From Bacteroidetes bacterium 4572_114 (lineage in GTDB: Bacteria; Bacteroidota; Bacteroidia; Bacteroidales; 4484-276), in NCBI GenBank assembly GCA_002254335.1, contig NIVA01000035.1, positions 1 to 31,095 on the forward strand: 31,095 nucleotides of DNA. Reading direction: 5' to 3'. Shown here one piece after another: positions 1-6,644 of the stretch (positions within the stretch are counted from its first letter, which is position 1; each line of letters begins with the position of its first letter). The notes below the pieces were generated by a model that was given only the letters and a program-made list of their open reading frames with translations, made no database searches and was not told where the DNA came from. Made by a program: the position numbers and the translations under genes.

Positions 1-120
1 CCAGAGAAATTAAAAGGAAAAGTACCGACATCAAAAGAATTAAAACAAATGCTAACAAAGGCTATACATAATGCGGGCTTAAGTGATAATTTGAATGATG
101 GTACAAATAATAAAATTTAG
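1..120 (+). CDS. C-terminal end of an unidentified protein (partial)
   Basis: The reading frame is open from the first base and ends at TAG 118-120. It gives a 39-residue tail rich in Lys, Asn and Leu, with no stop before 118. I do not recognise the family. The stretch is AT-rich like the GNAT pseudogene that follows, and unlike the GC-richer housekeeping genes further on. A small hairpin lies between this stop and the next gene. The start and most of the gene lie outside the window, so no function can be given. Confidence 0.4.
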   Translation, partial: PEKLKGKVPTSKELKQMLTKAIHNAGLSDNLNDGTNNKI

Positions 121-157
121 TGGCAATTTAAAAGTGAATCGCTACGAAAACCCGCAC

Positions 158-184
158 TACGCATAGCCAAAACGGTTGTGCGTA
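158..184. repeat. Imperfect hairpin between the partial gene and the GNAT remnant
   Basis: TACGCATAGCC (158-168) and GGTTGTGCGTA (174-184) form 11-bp arms with two mismatches around a five-base loop. It sits between a stop codon (118-120) and the next start (202), where an integron attC or a terminator would sit. It is much shorter than a typical attC, and its GTTGTGC does not fully match the GTTRRRY core. There is no T run, so it is not a simple terminator. From memory, similar palindromes recur between genes of Bacteroidota, but this was not checked. Confidence 0.45.
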
Positions 185-201
185 ATCTGGAAAAAGGACA
201 T

Positions 202-667
202 ATGATTACCTTGAAAGCATTATCAAATGATGATGAAGTGATTAAATATTCTTTATCGTTGTTTAGAAAAATGAGTCCGGTCTAAAAACGAAGTTTTTAA
301 AAATTAGCGAAATTTTATTATTTTCAAATACTTGATTATATGGTAATTAGAAAAGTTTATTAGCGCATTCGCGGCTAAATATGGCTTTTTAGACCGGACT
401 CAAAAATCAATACCAAAAAGGAGATTGAAAACTGGTTCTCGGAATTAATTAAATAGGATAATGCTAACAGTGTCAGGACCAAATATTGGTGGGCTGAAAG
501 CATACGAAAGGGCGGGGTTCATAATTGAAGGACGTTTAAGGGAAGCCTCATTTCGGGACAATAGGTTCCACGATAAATTAACAATGTCTATTTTGAAATC
601 AGAATGGAGAGATAGAAAAACTAATGGCAATGTTTATATAAAAACTTTTTCTGAAGTGTTGAAATAA
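202..667 (+). pseudogene. GNAT-family N-acetyltransferase remnant, split by a MITE and internally deleted
   Basis: The first half (ATG 202) reads MITLKALSNDDEVIKYSLSLFRK, then enters the small element at 272-402. Removing the element and one copy of a 4-base AAAA duplication restores the frame: TTT AGA AAA ATC AAT ACC continues as INTKKEIENWFSELIK to a stop at 454. The second half (from about 461, in another frame) reads LTVSGPNIGGLKAYERAGF, then EGRLREASF and HDKLTMSILKSEW. That is the typical C-terminal end of RimJ/RimL-like GNATs (NxxxxxxYExxGFxxEGxxRE). Roughly 70-80 residues that normally carry the acetyl-CoA-binding core are missing between the halves. So there are two lesions: an insertion and a deletion with frameshift. 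The gene cannot make an active acetyltransferase. It converges on the glycosyltransferase gene 46 bases downstream. Confidence 0.8.
272..402. mobile_element. 131-bp MITE-like element, copy A
   Basis: The ends are perfect 17-bp inverted repeats, TGAGTCCGGTCTAAAAA at 272-288 and its complement at 386-402. There is no coding capacity. It is flanked by AAAA on both sides, a likely 4-bp target duplication. A second copy of exactly the same length lies in opposite orientation at 25642-25772 and shares most of its sequence. Removing copy A restores an open GNAT frame, which shows it is an insertion. This is a non-autonomous element that a transposase elsewhere in the genome would have to move. The parental insertion-sequence family cannot be named from here. 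Confidence 0.85.
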
Positions 668-712
668 TCGGTGCCATCTTCAAAGGGGCTTCATCTGCGA
701 GAATTAATATTC

Positions 713-2284
713 TTATTCATCCGCGCCGAGTTCATAGATATCCACATTCTTAAACTCACCAATTTTATGAGTGGTAAACTGCAGGATGTTTTTATCCCGA
801 TAAACTTCATCTTTATATATAATCAAATATTTAGCCCCAAGCCCGATCTTGTTTTCAATTTTTGCCTTGTCCATACCAACATTATAATTTGTCCATCCCT
901 TTCGGTTCATCATGTAAAGTGAAATATTGATGGCATTGTCGGGCAGACAAATTACATTATCATCTGGTTCAATCCCGATTTCTTTAAAGTAAGGCCCGAT
1001 ATCTTCAAATGGTTTCAGGTATTGGGCATATTCTTTGTTTTGCCAACCGTTGTCGTTGTACCTGTCCGCCATCCTCCGGCGTGCAAAGTCCACGTTATGT
1101 ATAAGAAATGCTACAATGATGATTCGGAATATAACAGATTTAAAGATGCCGGTGTAATTTCTTCTAAGTGCTTCTGAAAATGTTATCAAAACCACAGGTG
1201 CTAAAATAAAGAGGTCAATCGCATAGTAGTCGTGGTGTTTTAAAGCCTGAAAAAATAATCCGGTAAACACCAGAAACCCAATTGATATAAATGCCGTTAG
1301 CAAATACAGGAACCTGTTTACCTTTCGGGGATTTATCAACACCAAAAGTAACATAATGACAAGCGTCAACTGGGTCCCACTCCTGAAATAATCCCATTTG
1401 ATATGCCCGTAAATTGCCGATAAAACCTCTTTTATCTGTTCAGGTGACAACTCCCACACGGGCAGTATCCCAATTAAAAAGTTTCCGCTGTTGTGTGCTA
1501 AATTGTAATTCCGGGCATAGAGATACCAAACAATTTGGATAATAAAAACCAGGGCAATTGGTATGGCCTGCCTTACCGGATGATTAAAAACCCTACCATC
1601 ATTTTTTAGTTTCACATTAAAAAGTTCCAGGATAAATATGCCGGCGATGGCACAAAAGCTTAACAGTGAACTAACCTTAAACAAACCTGCCAGGGCAAAC
1701 GCCAATGCAAACAAATACAAGAACCTGTTTTTTGAACTGTTATAAAATCGGTAGAAAAAATATAACCCGATCAGTGCCAGGGAAAGGGCCGGTACGTTCA
1801 TCAGAAAATTATTGGCAAAGTAAACTATGGTTGGCGAGCTAAATAGCAAAATGACGACTCCCATCGAAATTACAGAATCCTTTAGGATGTGTTCTGTGGA
1901 TTTGAAAAGGGCAAACAGGCCAGCAAAAAATATCAGTAAATTAAATAACCTGAAAATAAATTCATGCTGCCCGAATAATTTCCATAGTTGGGCAACAGAG
2001 TAATAGGCCAGTGGAAATTCGGCAGCAGTTTTCCCAGTGCCGTCCACACCCAGGTTATGGATGGCTGGTTCAAAAAACCCATTCCCATCCTGGTAATAAT
2101 TCATCGTTATCGAAAGACAATCGGCCTGCCGCCATTGGTGCACACCCTGGGTTTTCATAAAAAGGATGTTGTGGTATCCGTAAATCATGCTCACCGCAAT
2201 TAGCAGGAACAATAAAACCCAACCCGAATAAGCGGGGAAGTAATAATGGTTTTTGAGCTTACCGGCCAGTTTTGATGCTTTCAT
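713..2284 (-). CDS. GT39/ArnT-like integral membrane glycosyltransferase
   Basis: This 523-residue protein starts at ATG 2284-2282 and has about ten hydrophobic segments, the first near residues 21-40. The first loop carries H49-Q-W-R-Q-A-D55. This matches the acidic motif of GT-C fold glycosyltransferases (GT39/PMT/ArnT and their PF13231 relatives), where an Asp in the first outer loop is catalytic. A short soluble C-terminal region (about residues 425-523) follows the last membrane segment. Such enzymes transfer a sugar from a polyprenyl-phosphate carrier to lipid, glycan or protein on the outer face of the inner membrane. Donor and acceptor cannot be read from the sequence. The gene stands alone between the GNAT remnant and the BlaI region. 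Family assignment is firm; substrate is unknown. Confidence 0.8.
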   Translation of the reverse strand: MKASKLAGKLKNHYYFPAYSGWVLLFLLIAVSMIYGYHNILFMKTQGVHQWRQADCLSITMNYYQDGNGFFEPAIHNLGVDGTGKTAAEFPLAYYSVAQLWKLFGQHEFIFRLFNLLIFFAGLFALFKSTEHILKDSVISMGVVILLFSSPTIVYFANNFLMNVPALSLALIGLYFFYRFYNSSKNRFLYLFALAFALAGLFKVSSLLSFCAIAGIFILELFNVKLKNDGRVFNHPVRQAIPIALVFIIQIVWYLYARNYNLAHNSGNFLIGILPVWELSPEQIKEVLSAIYGHIKWDYFRSGTQLTLVIMLLLVLINPRKVNRFLYLLTAFISIGFLVFTGLFFQALKHHDYYAIDLFILAPVVLITFSEALRRNYTGIFKSVIFRIIIVAFLIHNVDFARRRMADRYNDNGWQNKEYAQYLKPFEDIGPYFKEIGIEPDDNVICLPDNAINISLYMMNRKGWTNYNVGMDKAKIENKIGLGAKYLIIYKDEVYRDKNILQFTTHKIGEFKNVDIYELGADE

Positions 2285-2804
2285 TTGTTATTGATTATTC
2301 TTTACAGCGGCCAAAGATAGTTGGAAAAATGGAGAGACGGAAAAATGAAATGATGGAAAGAGTGATGGGAAATAGAGGAAATATGGGGGAAATGGGAATA
2401 ATGGGGATAAGGGAAATTGGGGGAAATAGGTGGCAATGGTAGTATGGAATCGGGTGTTTATGGAGAAATGGATTTGTGTGATGAGACTACCAGGTTTTTC
2501 CTAAAGTTTCAGGAAATTGATTGTAAAGTAACATTAGTGTTAACATCAAATTCTGTGAAGAAAGTTCAGAACGAGTCAAATAAAGATTGAAAGTTACAAC
2601 GCAAAACCCGCATTGCTCAACCGTTAATCTTTTTTTCTATTTGACTTTGTCAGGTTCGCCTTTGGCGAAATAATCCTTGCTACATTGGATTTTTGCAGCT
2701 TAGCATCTCTTAGACCTGACAGAGTCGCAGATATGTCAGAGTCAGGAGTTTTGATTAATCAAACCTGCAACTCCAAACTTCCTTATTCATCTTTTTCAAA
2801 CAAA
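2285..2804. other. Long intergenic region with purine-rich tract and an inverted repeat
   Basis: No gene is seen here. Bases 2322-2450 are strongly G/A-rich on the plus strand (runs such as GGGGAAATGGG), which looks like slipped low-complexity sequence. GACTTTGTCAGGT (2643-2655) and ACCTGACAGAGTC (2714-2726) are inverted 13-bp arms with one mismatch. They enclose a small perfect hairpin TTCGCC-TTT-GGCGAA (2654-2668). This may be a decayed palindromic repeat or a transcript end for the minus-strand side. No T run follows it. Confidence 0.5.
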
Positions 2805-2858
2805 AACTAAATAAATAGTTGTACAACTAAAATATTAGTTATAGTTTTGCCGTTAGTT
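2805..2858 (+). promoter_or_regulatory. BlaI-type operator array overlapping the repressor promoter
   Basis: The half-sites AACTA and TAGTT alternate here: AACTA 2805-2809, TAGTT 2816-2820, AACTAA 2825-2830, TTAGTT 2835-2840 and TTAGTT 2853-2858. Together they give a perfect 14-bp palindrome TAGTTGTACAACTA at 2816-2829 and a second dyad at 2825-2840. A Bacteroidota promoter is embedded: -33 TTG at 2819-2821 and -7 box TAGTTTTG at 2842-2849, with 20 bases between. BlaI/MecI repressors bind TACA/TGTA-centred dyads, so autorepression by the product of the 2961 gene is the natural reading. Confidence 0.7.
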
Positions 2859-2960
2859 GAAAGTGCAGAAATTTATTGGGAGTAGAGATAGGTCTAAAAA
2901 GATAATAATGTGATGGTTGAGACAAAACTCATAATTTAAAAATAATTTAATCATATAAAT

Positions 2961-3338
2961 GTGAAAGAGTTAACAAAGGCAGAAGAGCAGGTAATGCAGA
3001 TATTGTGGAAGATTGAGAAGGGGTTTGTGAACGATATCCTCGACAAATTCCCTAATCCAAAGCCTGCATACAATACCGTTTCTACCATCGTGCGCATCCT
3101 CGAAAAAAAGGAATTTGTATCGCACAAGGCCTATGGAAAGACCCATCAGTATTTTCCGTTGGTTTCGAAAAAAGTTTACACCAAATCCTTTTTAAACGGG
3201 TTCCTGAGCAACTATTTCAGCAATTCGCACAAGCAGTTGGTTTCATTCTTTTCCAACGAAAACAATTTGAGCGTGGGAGAACTGGAGGAGATAAAACAAT
3301 TAATGGAAGAACAAATCAAAAAACAAAAAGAGGGCTGA
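2961..3338 (+). CDS. blaI: BlaI/MecI/CopY-family transcriptional repressor
   Basis: This 125-residue protein uses a GTG start, since there is no in-frame ATG nearby. The N-terminal half (residues 1-70) is a winged helix: LTKAEEQVMQILWK, then the recognition region PAYNTVSTIVRILEKKEFV and the wing KTHQYFPLVSK. Residues 75-125 form the helical dimerisation tail. Its length matches the family. In other bacteria such repressors are removed by an M56 (BlaR1-like) membrane protease that senses an envelope signal. Here the operator array lies directly upstream and the M56 gene downstream is broken, so induction by the usual route should be lost. The next gene starts one base after this stop, so the two are surely cotranscribed. 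Confidence 0.9.
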   Translation: MKELTKAEEQVMQILWKIEKGFVNDILDKFPNPKPAYNTVSTIVRILEKKEFVSHKAYGKTHQYFPLVSKKVYTKSFLNGFLSNYFSNSHKQLVSFFSNENNLSVGELEEIKQLMEEQIKKQKEG

Positions 3339-3339
3339 T

Positions 3340-3972
3340 ATGATATTAGTATCCATCATCAGGCGTGGCAAACTGCTCGTTGTTTTATTATCGGCAGCGG
3401 GTGTGTTGCTTGTTATGGCACTGGCCCCCAGGCCCGGTTCAGCAGAAAGTTATTTTGATGAGGCTACAGAAGCTTATGATAATGGGGATTATCAAAAATC
3501 AATGGAGCTTTACGATAAGGTGATCGAGGTGAACCATACCATTGCCGCGGCCTGGCAAAACCGTGGCAGTGCCAAATATAAGATGGGTTATTTTTATGGT
3601 GCTATTGGTGATTTTGAAAAGGCTATCCAGTTAAGCCCTGCCAATTATGAAGCCTGGAACAGTTGTGGCATGGCATATTATAAAACCCAACAGCACCTGG
3701 ATGCTTTGACACACAGCAAGAAGGCACTAAAGATAAATCCTGAATTTGCCCCTGCCCACAATAACCTGGGCCTGACAAAATATCGCCTGGGTTATAGGAT
3801 AAAGTTTCTGCAATCGGCCATTAACGATTTTACAAAAGCCATAGATATTAGCCCCGAAAAGGGGGCTGCCTACTATAACCGTGCTGTTGTGAAATTTAAA
3901 ATCGGGGATGGCGAAGGTGCCCGTGCCGATATCACGAAATTCAAGGAATTGGATGAAAGGGTGAATTATTGA
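3340..3972 (+). CDS. Membrane-anchored TPR-repeat protein in the blaI operon
   Basis: This 210-residue protein starts one base after the repressor stop. Residues 9-30 are hydrophobic (GKLLVVLLSAAGVLLVMALA), followed by PRPGSAES, so it is a signal peptide or a single anchor. Residues 35-205 are about five tetratricopeptide repeats, with recurring A-x-x-NRGxAKYKxGxxxxAIxDFxKAIxLxP-type helices. TPR proteins are scaffolds; the partner here is unknown. In the usual Bacteroidota layout the M56 receptor follows blaI directly, so a TPR protein between them is less common. It may act in the same envelope response. The product looks complete. Confidence 0.85.
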   Translation: MILVSIIRRGKLLVVLLSAAGVLLVMALAPRPGSAESYFDEATEAYDNGDYQKSMELYDKVIEVNHTIAAAWQNRGSAKYKMGYFYGAIGDFEKAIQLSPANYEAWNSCGMAYYKTQQHLDALTHSKKALKINPEFAPAHNNLGLTKYRLGYRIKFLQSAINDFTKAIDISPEKGAAYYNRAVVKFKIGDGEGARADITKFKELDERVNY

Positions 3973-3982
3973 TGGGAAGCAG

Positions 3983-4118
3983 GTCATTTGATAGTCATTG
4001 GTTGTCATTGATAGTCATTGATGGTCATTTGTAATCAATGAATTTCATGGGGCTGAAATGACGCGCAAAGCGCAAATGACAACAAATGACGTGAAACAAA
4101 TGACGTATAACAAATGAC
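3983..4118. repeat. Cluster of five GTCATT and five AATGAC hexamers (inverted arrays)
   Basis: GTCATT starts at 3983, 3994, 4004, 4014 and 4024, a spacing of 11, 10, 10 and 10 bases (about one helical turn). The complement AATGAC then starts at 4057, 4075, 4085, 4099 and 4113. The two blocks can fold on each other as one large hairpin. The cluster fills the gap between the TPR gene and the M56 remnant. It may be a phased protein-binding array, or simply slipped, inverted intergenic sequence. Neither reading can be decided from one copy. Confidence 0.7.
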
Positions 4119-4147
4119 ACAAGTTTTAACAGAAAATAAATAAAAAT

Positions 4148-5451
4148 ATGAACAACCTAATCCTCTACCTAATACAATCCGGAATAAGCCTGATCCTGTT
4201 TTACGGTATCTATTGGCTGTTCCTGCGCAAAGATACCTTTCACATGGTCAACAGGATCTATCTTGTAGTTACCGTAGTTTTTTCGCTGATTTTTCCACTA
4301 TTGCAAATTAGCCTTCCTTTTTATGCCAACAGCCAAACCACCTTTGTGGTGATGCTGGATGCCGTTACCATCAACGCAACATCGTTGCAATCTACTTTGA
4401 GCAACCACTTTTCGGCCTTCCAAATCATTGTTGTAATTTACCTTACCGGTGCTTCTATCTTTTTCATCAGGTTTCTGTTCCAGTTGGGCCAACTAGTGTT
4501 GATGGTGCGCAAGCATGGCATTTCACATGAGGAGGGGCTAAACATCGTATTCATCGACAGGAACTATTCGCCATTTTCGTTTTTCAACCTGATATTTATC
4601 AACCGCAAAGAGGGTTCAATCCATTAGTTTGGCTTTACAGAAGTTCCATCAAAAACATCCACGAGTATCTCGCTGATGAAGGTGTTCTCATAAAAGGTTT
4701 CGATGCAATCAACTACCAAAACCTTTTAATCCATCAATCCCTGGGTGTACAGGTAAACGATATGACAAATAATTTTAATCATTCACTAATAAAAAAACGT
4801 ATAATTATGATGACAAAAAACAAATCAAAATTTATGGCCAGGCTAAAAGTCCTGCTGGTAACCCCCGTGGCAATCTTTTTGGTGGCAGCATTTACTCAAT
4901 CTATTGCGCAGGTTGACAAATCAAGTAACGAAAAGAAAGAAATCCGGAAAATCACTCCGCAAATGCAACCGGACGAAGATGTGTTCACTGTTGTAGAGGT
5001 GATGCCAAGATTCCCGGGTGGTGAGGATGCCCGGTGGAAATATATTCAGAGTTCGCTTAAATATCCCGAAACAGCACGTAAAGCCGGAAAGCAAGGCACA
5101 GTATATATTACCTTTGTTGTTGAAAAAGATGGCAGCATTTCCGGTGCAAAAGTATTGCGGGGTATTGACAAAGAATGCGATAAGACAGCTCTAAATGTTG
5201 TCGAAAACATGCCCAATTGGAAGCCTGGTTTACAGCGGGGAAAGCCGGTAAGGGTGCAGTTTAATATGCCGATCAGGTTTAACCTGAATGGTGAAAAAGA
5301 AGTTGATAAAGATTCAGATTTGGATTCAGATTCTGATAAGGATGCACCACCACCGCCACCACCACCTAAAAGTGTAAGCAGGGCCGGTACTGCCCCACCA
5401 CCTCCACCACCACCCAAAGAAGAAGCTGAGAAGGAAAATAGGGCATTTTAG
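4148..5451 (+). pseudogene. M56 (BlaR1-like) receptor fused to TonB C-terminal domain, broken by internal deletion
   Basis: Residues 1-157 (frame from ATG 4148) match the N-terminal part of Bacteroidota M56 proteins: three membrane segments (about 4-26, 34-56, 91-113) and the motif SPFSFFNLIFINRKE. At about 4613 the frame jumps. The other frame begins FNPLVWLYRSSIKNIHEYLADEG, which is the sequence that normally follows the zinc site. The roughly 40 residues with HExxH are gone, the frames do not match, and the first frame stops at 4625-4627. The second frame continues through a further membrane segment (LKVLLVTPVAIFLVAAFT) into a TonB C-terminal-like domain (PRFPGGEDARW to FNMPIRFNL). It ends in an Asp/Ser-rich stretch and two runs of seven prolines. 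The part from ATG 4762 could still be made as a 229-residue TonB-like protein. Proteolytic signalling to BlaI cannot be intact. Confidence 0.85.
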
Positions 5452-5650
5452 TATAATTCCCTAAGCGACTTCGAGTCGCTAAGGGAATAGAAGGTTTTAG
5501 TATAACTCCCTAAGCGACTTTGAGTCGCTAAGGGAATAAAAGGTTTTAGTATAACTCCCTAAGCGACTTTAAGTCGCTAAGGGAATAGAAGGGTTTGGTA
5601 TAACTCCCTAAGCGACATCAAGTCGCTAAGGGAATAGATGGTTTTAGTAC
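5449..5650. repeat. Four tandem 49-bp units, each a near-perfect hairpin
   Basis: Homologous CCC triplets lie at 5459, 5508, 5557 and 5606, an exact 49-base period. Each unit holds a hairpin of the type TCCCTAAGCGACT - 3 to 5 bases - AGTCGCTAAGGGA, then AATAGAAGGTTTTAGTAT. The first unit has 14-bp perfect arms. The units differ mainly at the hairpin tip (TTCGA, TTTGA, TTTAA, ATCAA) and at one base before the stem, while the stems are unchanged. The array follows directly on the last gene of the blaI cluster and precedes the 5679 gene. It may end transcription or stabilise the mRNA 3' end. It is not a CRISPR, because the sequence between the hairpins is also repeated. Confidence 0.9.
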
Positions 5651-5655
5651 TTTTG
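5648..5655 (+). promoter_or_regulatory. Probable -7 promoter box for the 5679 gene
   Basis: TACTTTTG fits TAnnTTTG and lies 23 bases before the start codon, just after the last hairpin unit. No TTG was found at the expected -33 distance, so support rests on the -7 box alone. Confidence 0.45.
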
Positions 5656-5678
5656 TATCGAAAAAAAAACCAATTACC

Positions 5679-6527
5679 ATGAAAAATACTACAATCCTTA
5701 TCGTTGCAATTTTGCTCACTTTCAATCAAAGTTTCCCACAGGCATTTTATTCCGAAAAAATAACAAAGATATGGGAAACCCCTGCTGAATTTAAAGTGCC
5801 TGAGTCGGTGATATTTGATGTTGCCAACGAAATAATTTATGTTTCAAATATTAATGGTGGCCCTAGCGAAGTAGATGCCAACGGGTTTATTTCAATGCTC
5901 GGTATAGATGGAAAAATTGTAAACCTGAAATGGATTACCGGGCTAAATGCACCCAAGGGGATGGGTATAATTGCAGATACACTTTATGTTGCCGATATAA
6001 ACCAGGTTGTAAAAATTGATACCCGTCTTGGAGAGGTCATCCAAAAATTTGATGCCGAGGGAGCAGTTTTCCTTAACGATATCACCCTTGATGACAAGGG
6101 CAGGGTATTTATATCCGATTCAGGCATTGGCGCTATATATTTGTTAGAGGATAGTGAAATCAGCATCTTACTTCCCAAAGGAACCTTCAACAGGTCAAAT
6201 GGGCTTTATTGGATGGACGATAAAATATTTGTCGGGTCCCGGGGGTCAATAAAAAGTGTAAACCCTGAAAACAAGCGAATACGGGATGTCCTTTCAATTG
6301 ATGGTAGCGTTGATGGCCTGGAAATTTGGAAGAAACAATATTTCATCTATTCCGATTGGGTCGGCAAGGTTCAGATGGCAGGCCCGGCCGGTGACCCTGT
6401 TGTGCTTTTTGATACAACGCCCATAAGCATCAATGCCGCCGATATCGAAATAATGGGCAGGAGTAACCTGCTATTGGTCCCCACCTTTTTTGATAACCGG
6501 GTGATGGCTTACCAGATTTTGGAGTAG
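5679..6527 (+). CDS. Secreted SMP-30/NHL-like beta-propeller protein
   Basis: This 282-residue protein has an N-terminal signal peptide (KNTTILIVAILLTFNQSFPQA, residues 2-22). The mature part reads as beta-propeller blades. It has repeated patterns of the SMP-30/gluconolactonase/NHL type: ESVIFDVANEIIYVSN, GLNAPKGMGIIADTLYVAD, LNDITLDDKGRVFISDS, SNGLYWMDDKIFVGS and GLEIWKKQYFIYSDWVG. Some relatives are lactonases that bind a divalent metal through Glu, Asn and Asp. E18-type and N/D positions cannot be assigned safely here, so enzymatic activity is open. It is predicted periplasmic or exported, complete, and transcribed alone. The annotation as an SMP-30-like propeller is likely; a substrate is not known. 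Confidence 0.75.
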   Translation: MKNTTILIVAILLTFNQSFPQAFYSEKITKIWETPAEFKVPESVIFDVANEIIYVSNINGGPSEVDANGFISMLGIDGKIVNLKWITGLNAPKGMGIIADTLYVADINQVVKIDTRLGEVIQKFDAEGAVFLNDITLDDKGRVFISDSGIGAIYLLEDSEISILLPKGTFNRSNGLYWMDDKIFVGSRGSIKSVNPENKRIRDVLSIDGSVDGLEIWKKQYFIYSDWVGKVQMAGPAGDPVVLFDTTPISINAADIEIMGRSNLLLVPTFFDNRVMAYQILE

Positions 6528-6630
6528 ATTACATTGGTATTCTTTATAATGCCGTTTAATAGTTTGGTGTAATATATAGTCAGGAAACTAATTGTATTTC
6601 CAGAAAATAATGAATTGATACATAAAATTG

Positions 6631-6638
6631 TACTTTTG
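6631..6638 (+). promoter_or_regulatory. Probable -7 promoter box for the ImmA/PIN operon
   Basis: TACTTTTG fits TAnnTTTG. The ATG at 6645 lies only six bases after the box, so the transcript would be almost leaderless. No TTG at -33 spacing was found, which would suit an activated or weak promoter. Confidence 0.45.
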
Positions 6639-6644
6639 TAAAAT

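Noticed and set aside
158..184. Formal integron attC site
   Set aside because: It is too short, with an incomplete GTTRRRY core and no integrase in view; kept only as a hairpin.
5046..5417. Minus-strand frame with poly-Gly runs
   Set aside because: It is the complement of the poly-Pro codons of the TonB-like C-terminus.
5449..5650. CRISPR array
   Set aside because: The 49-bp units are repeated throughout, without unique spacers; this is a tandem hairpin repeat.
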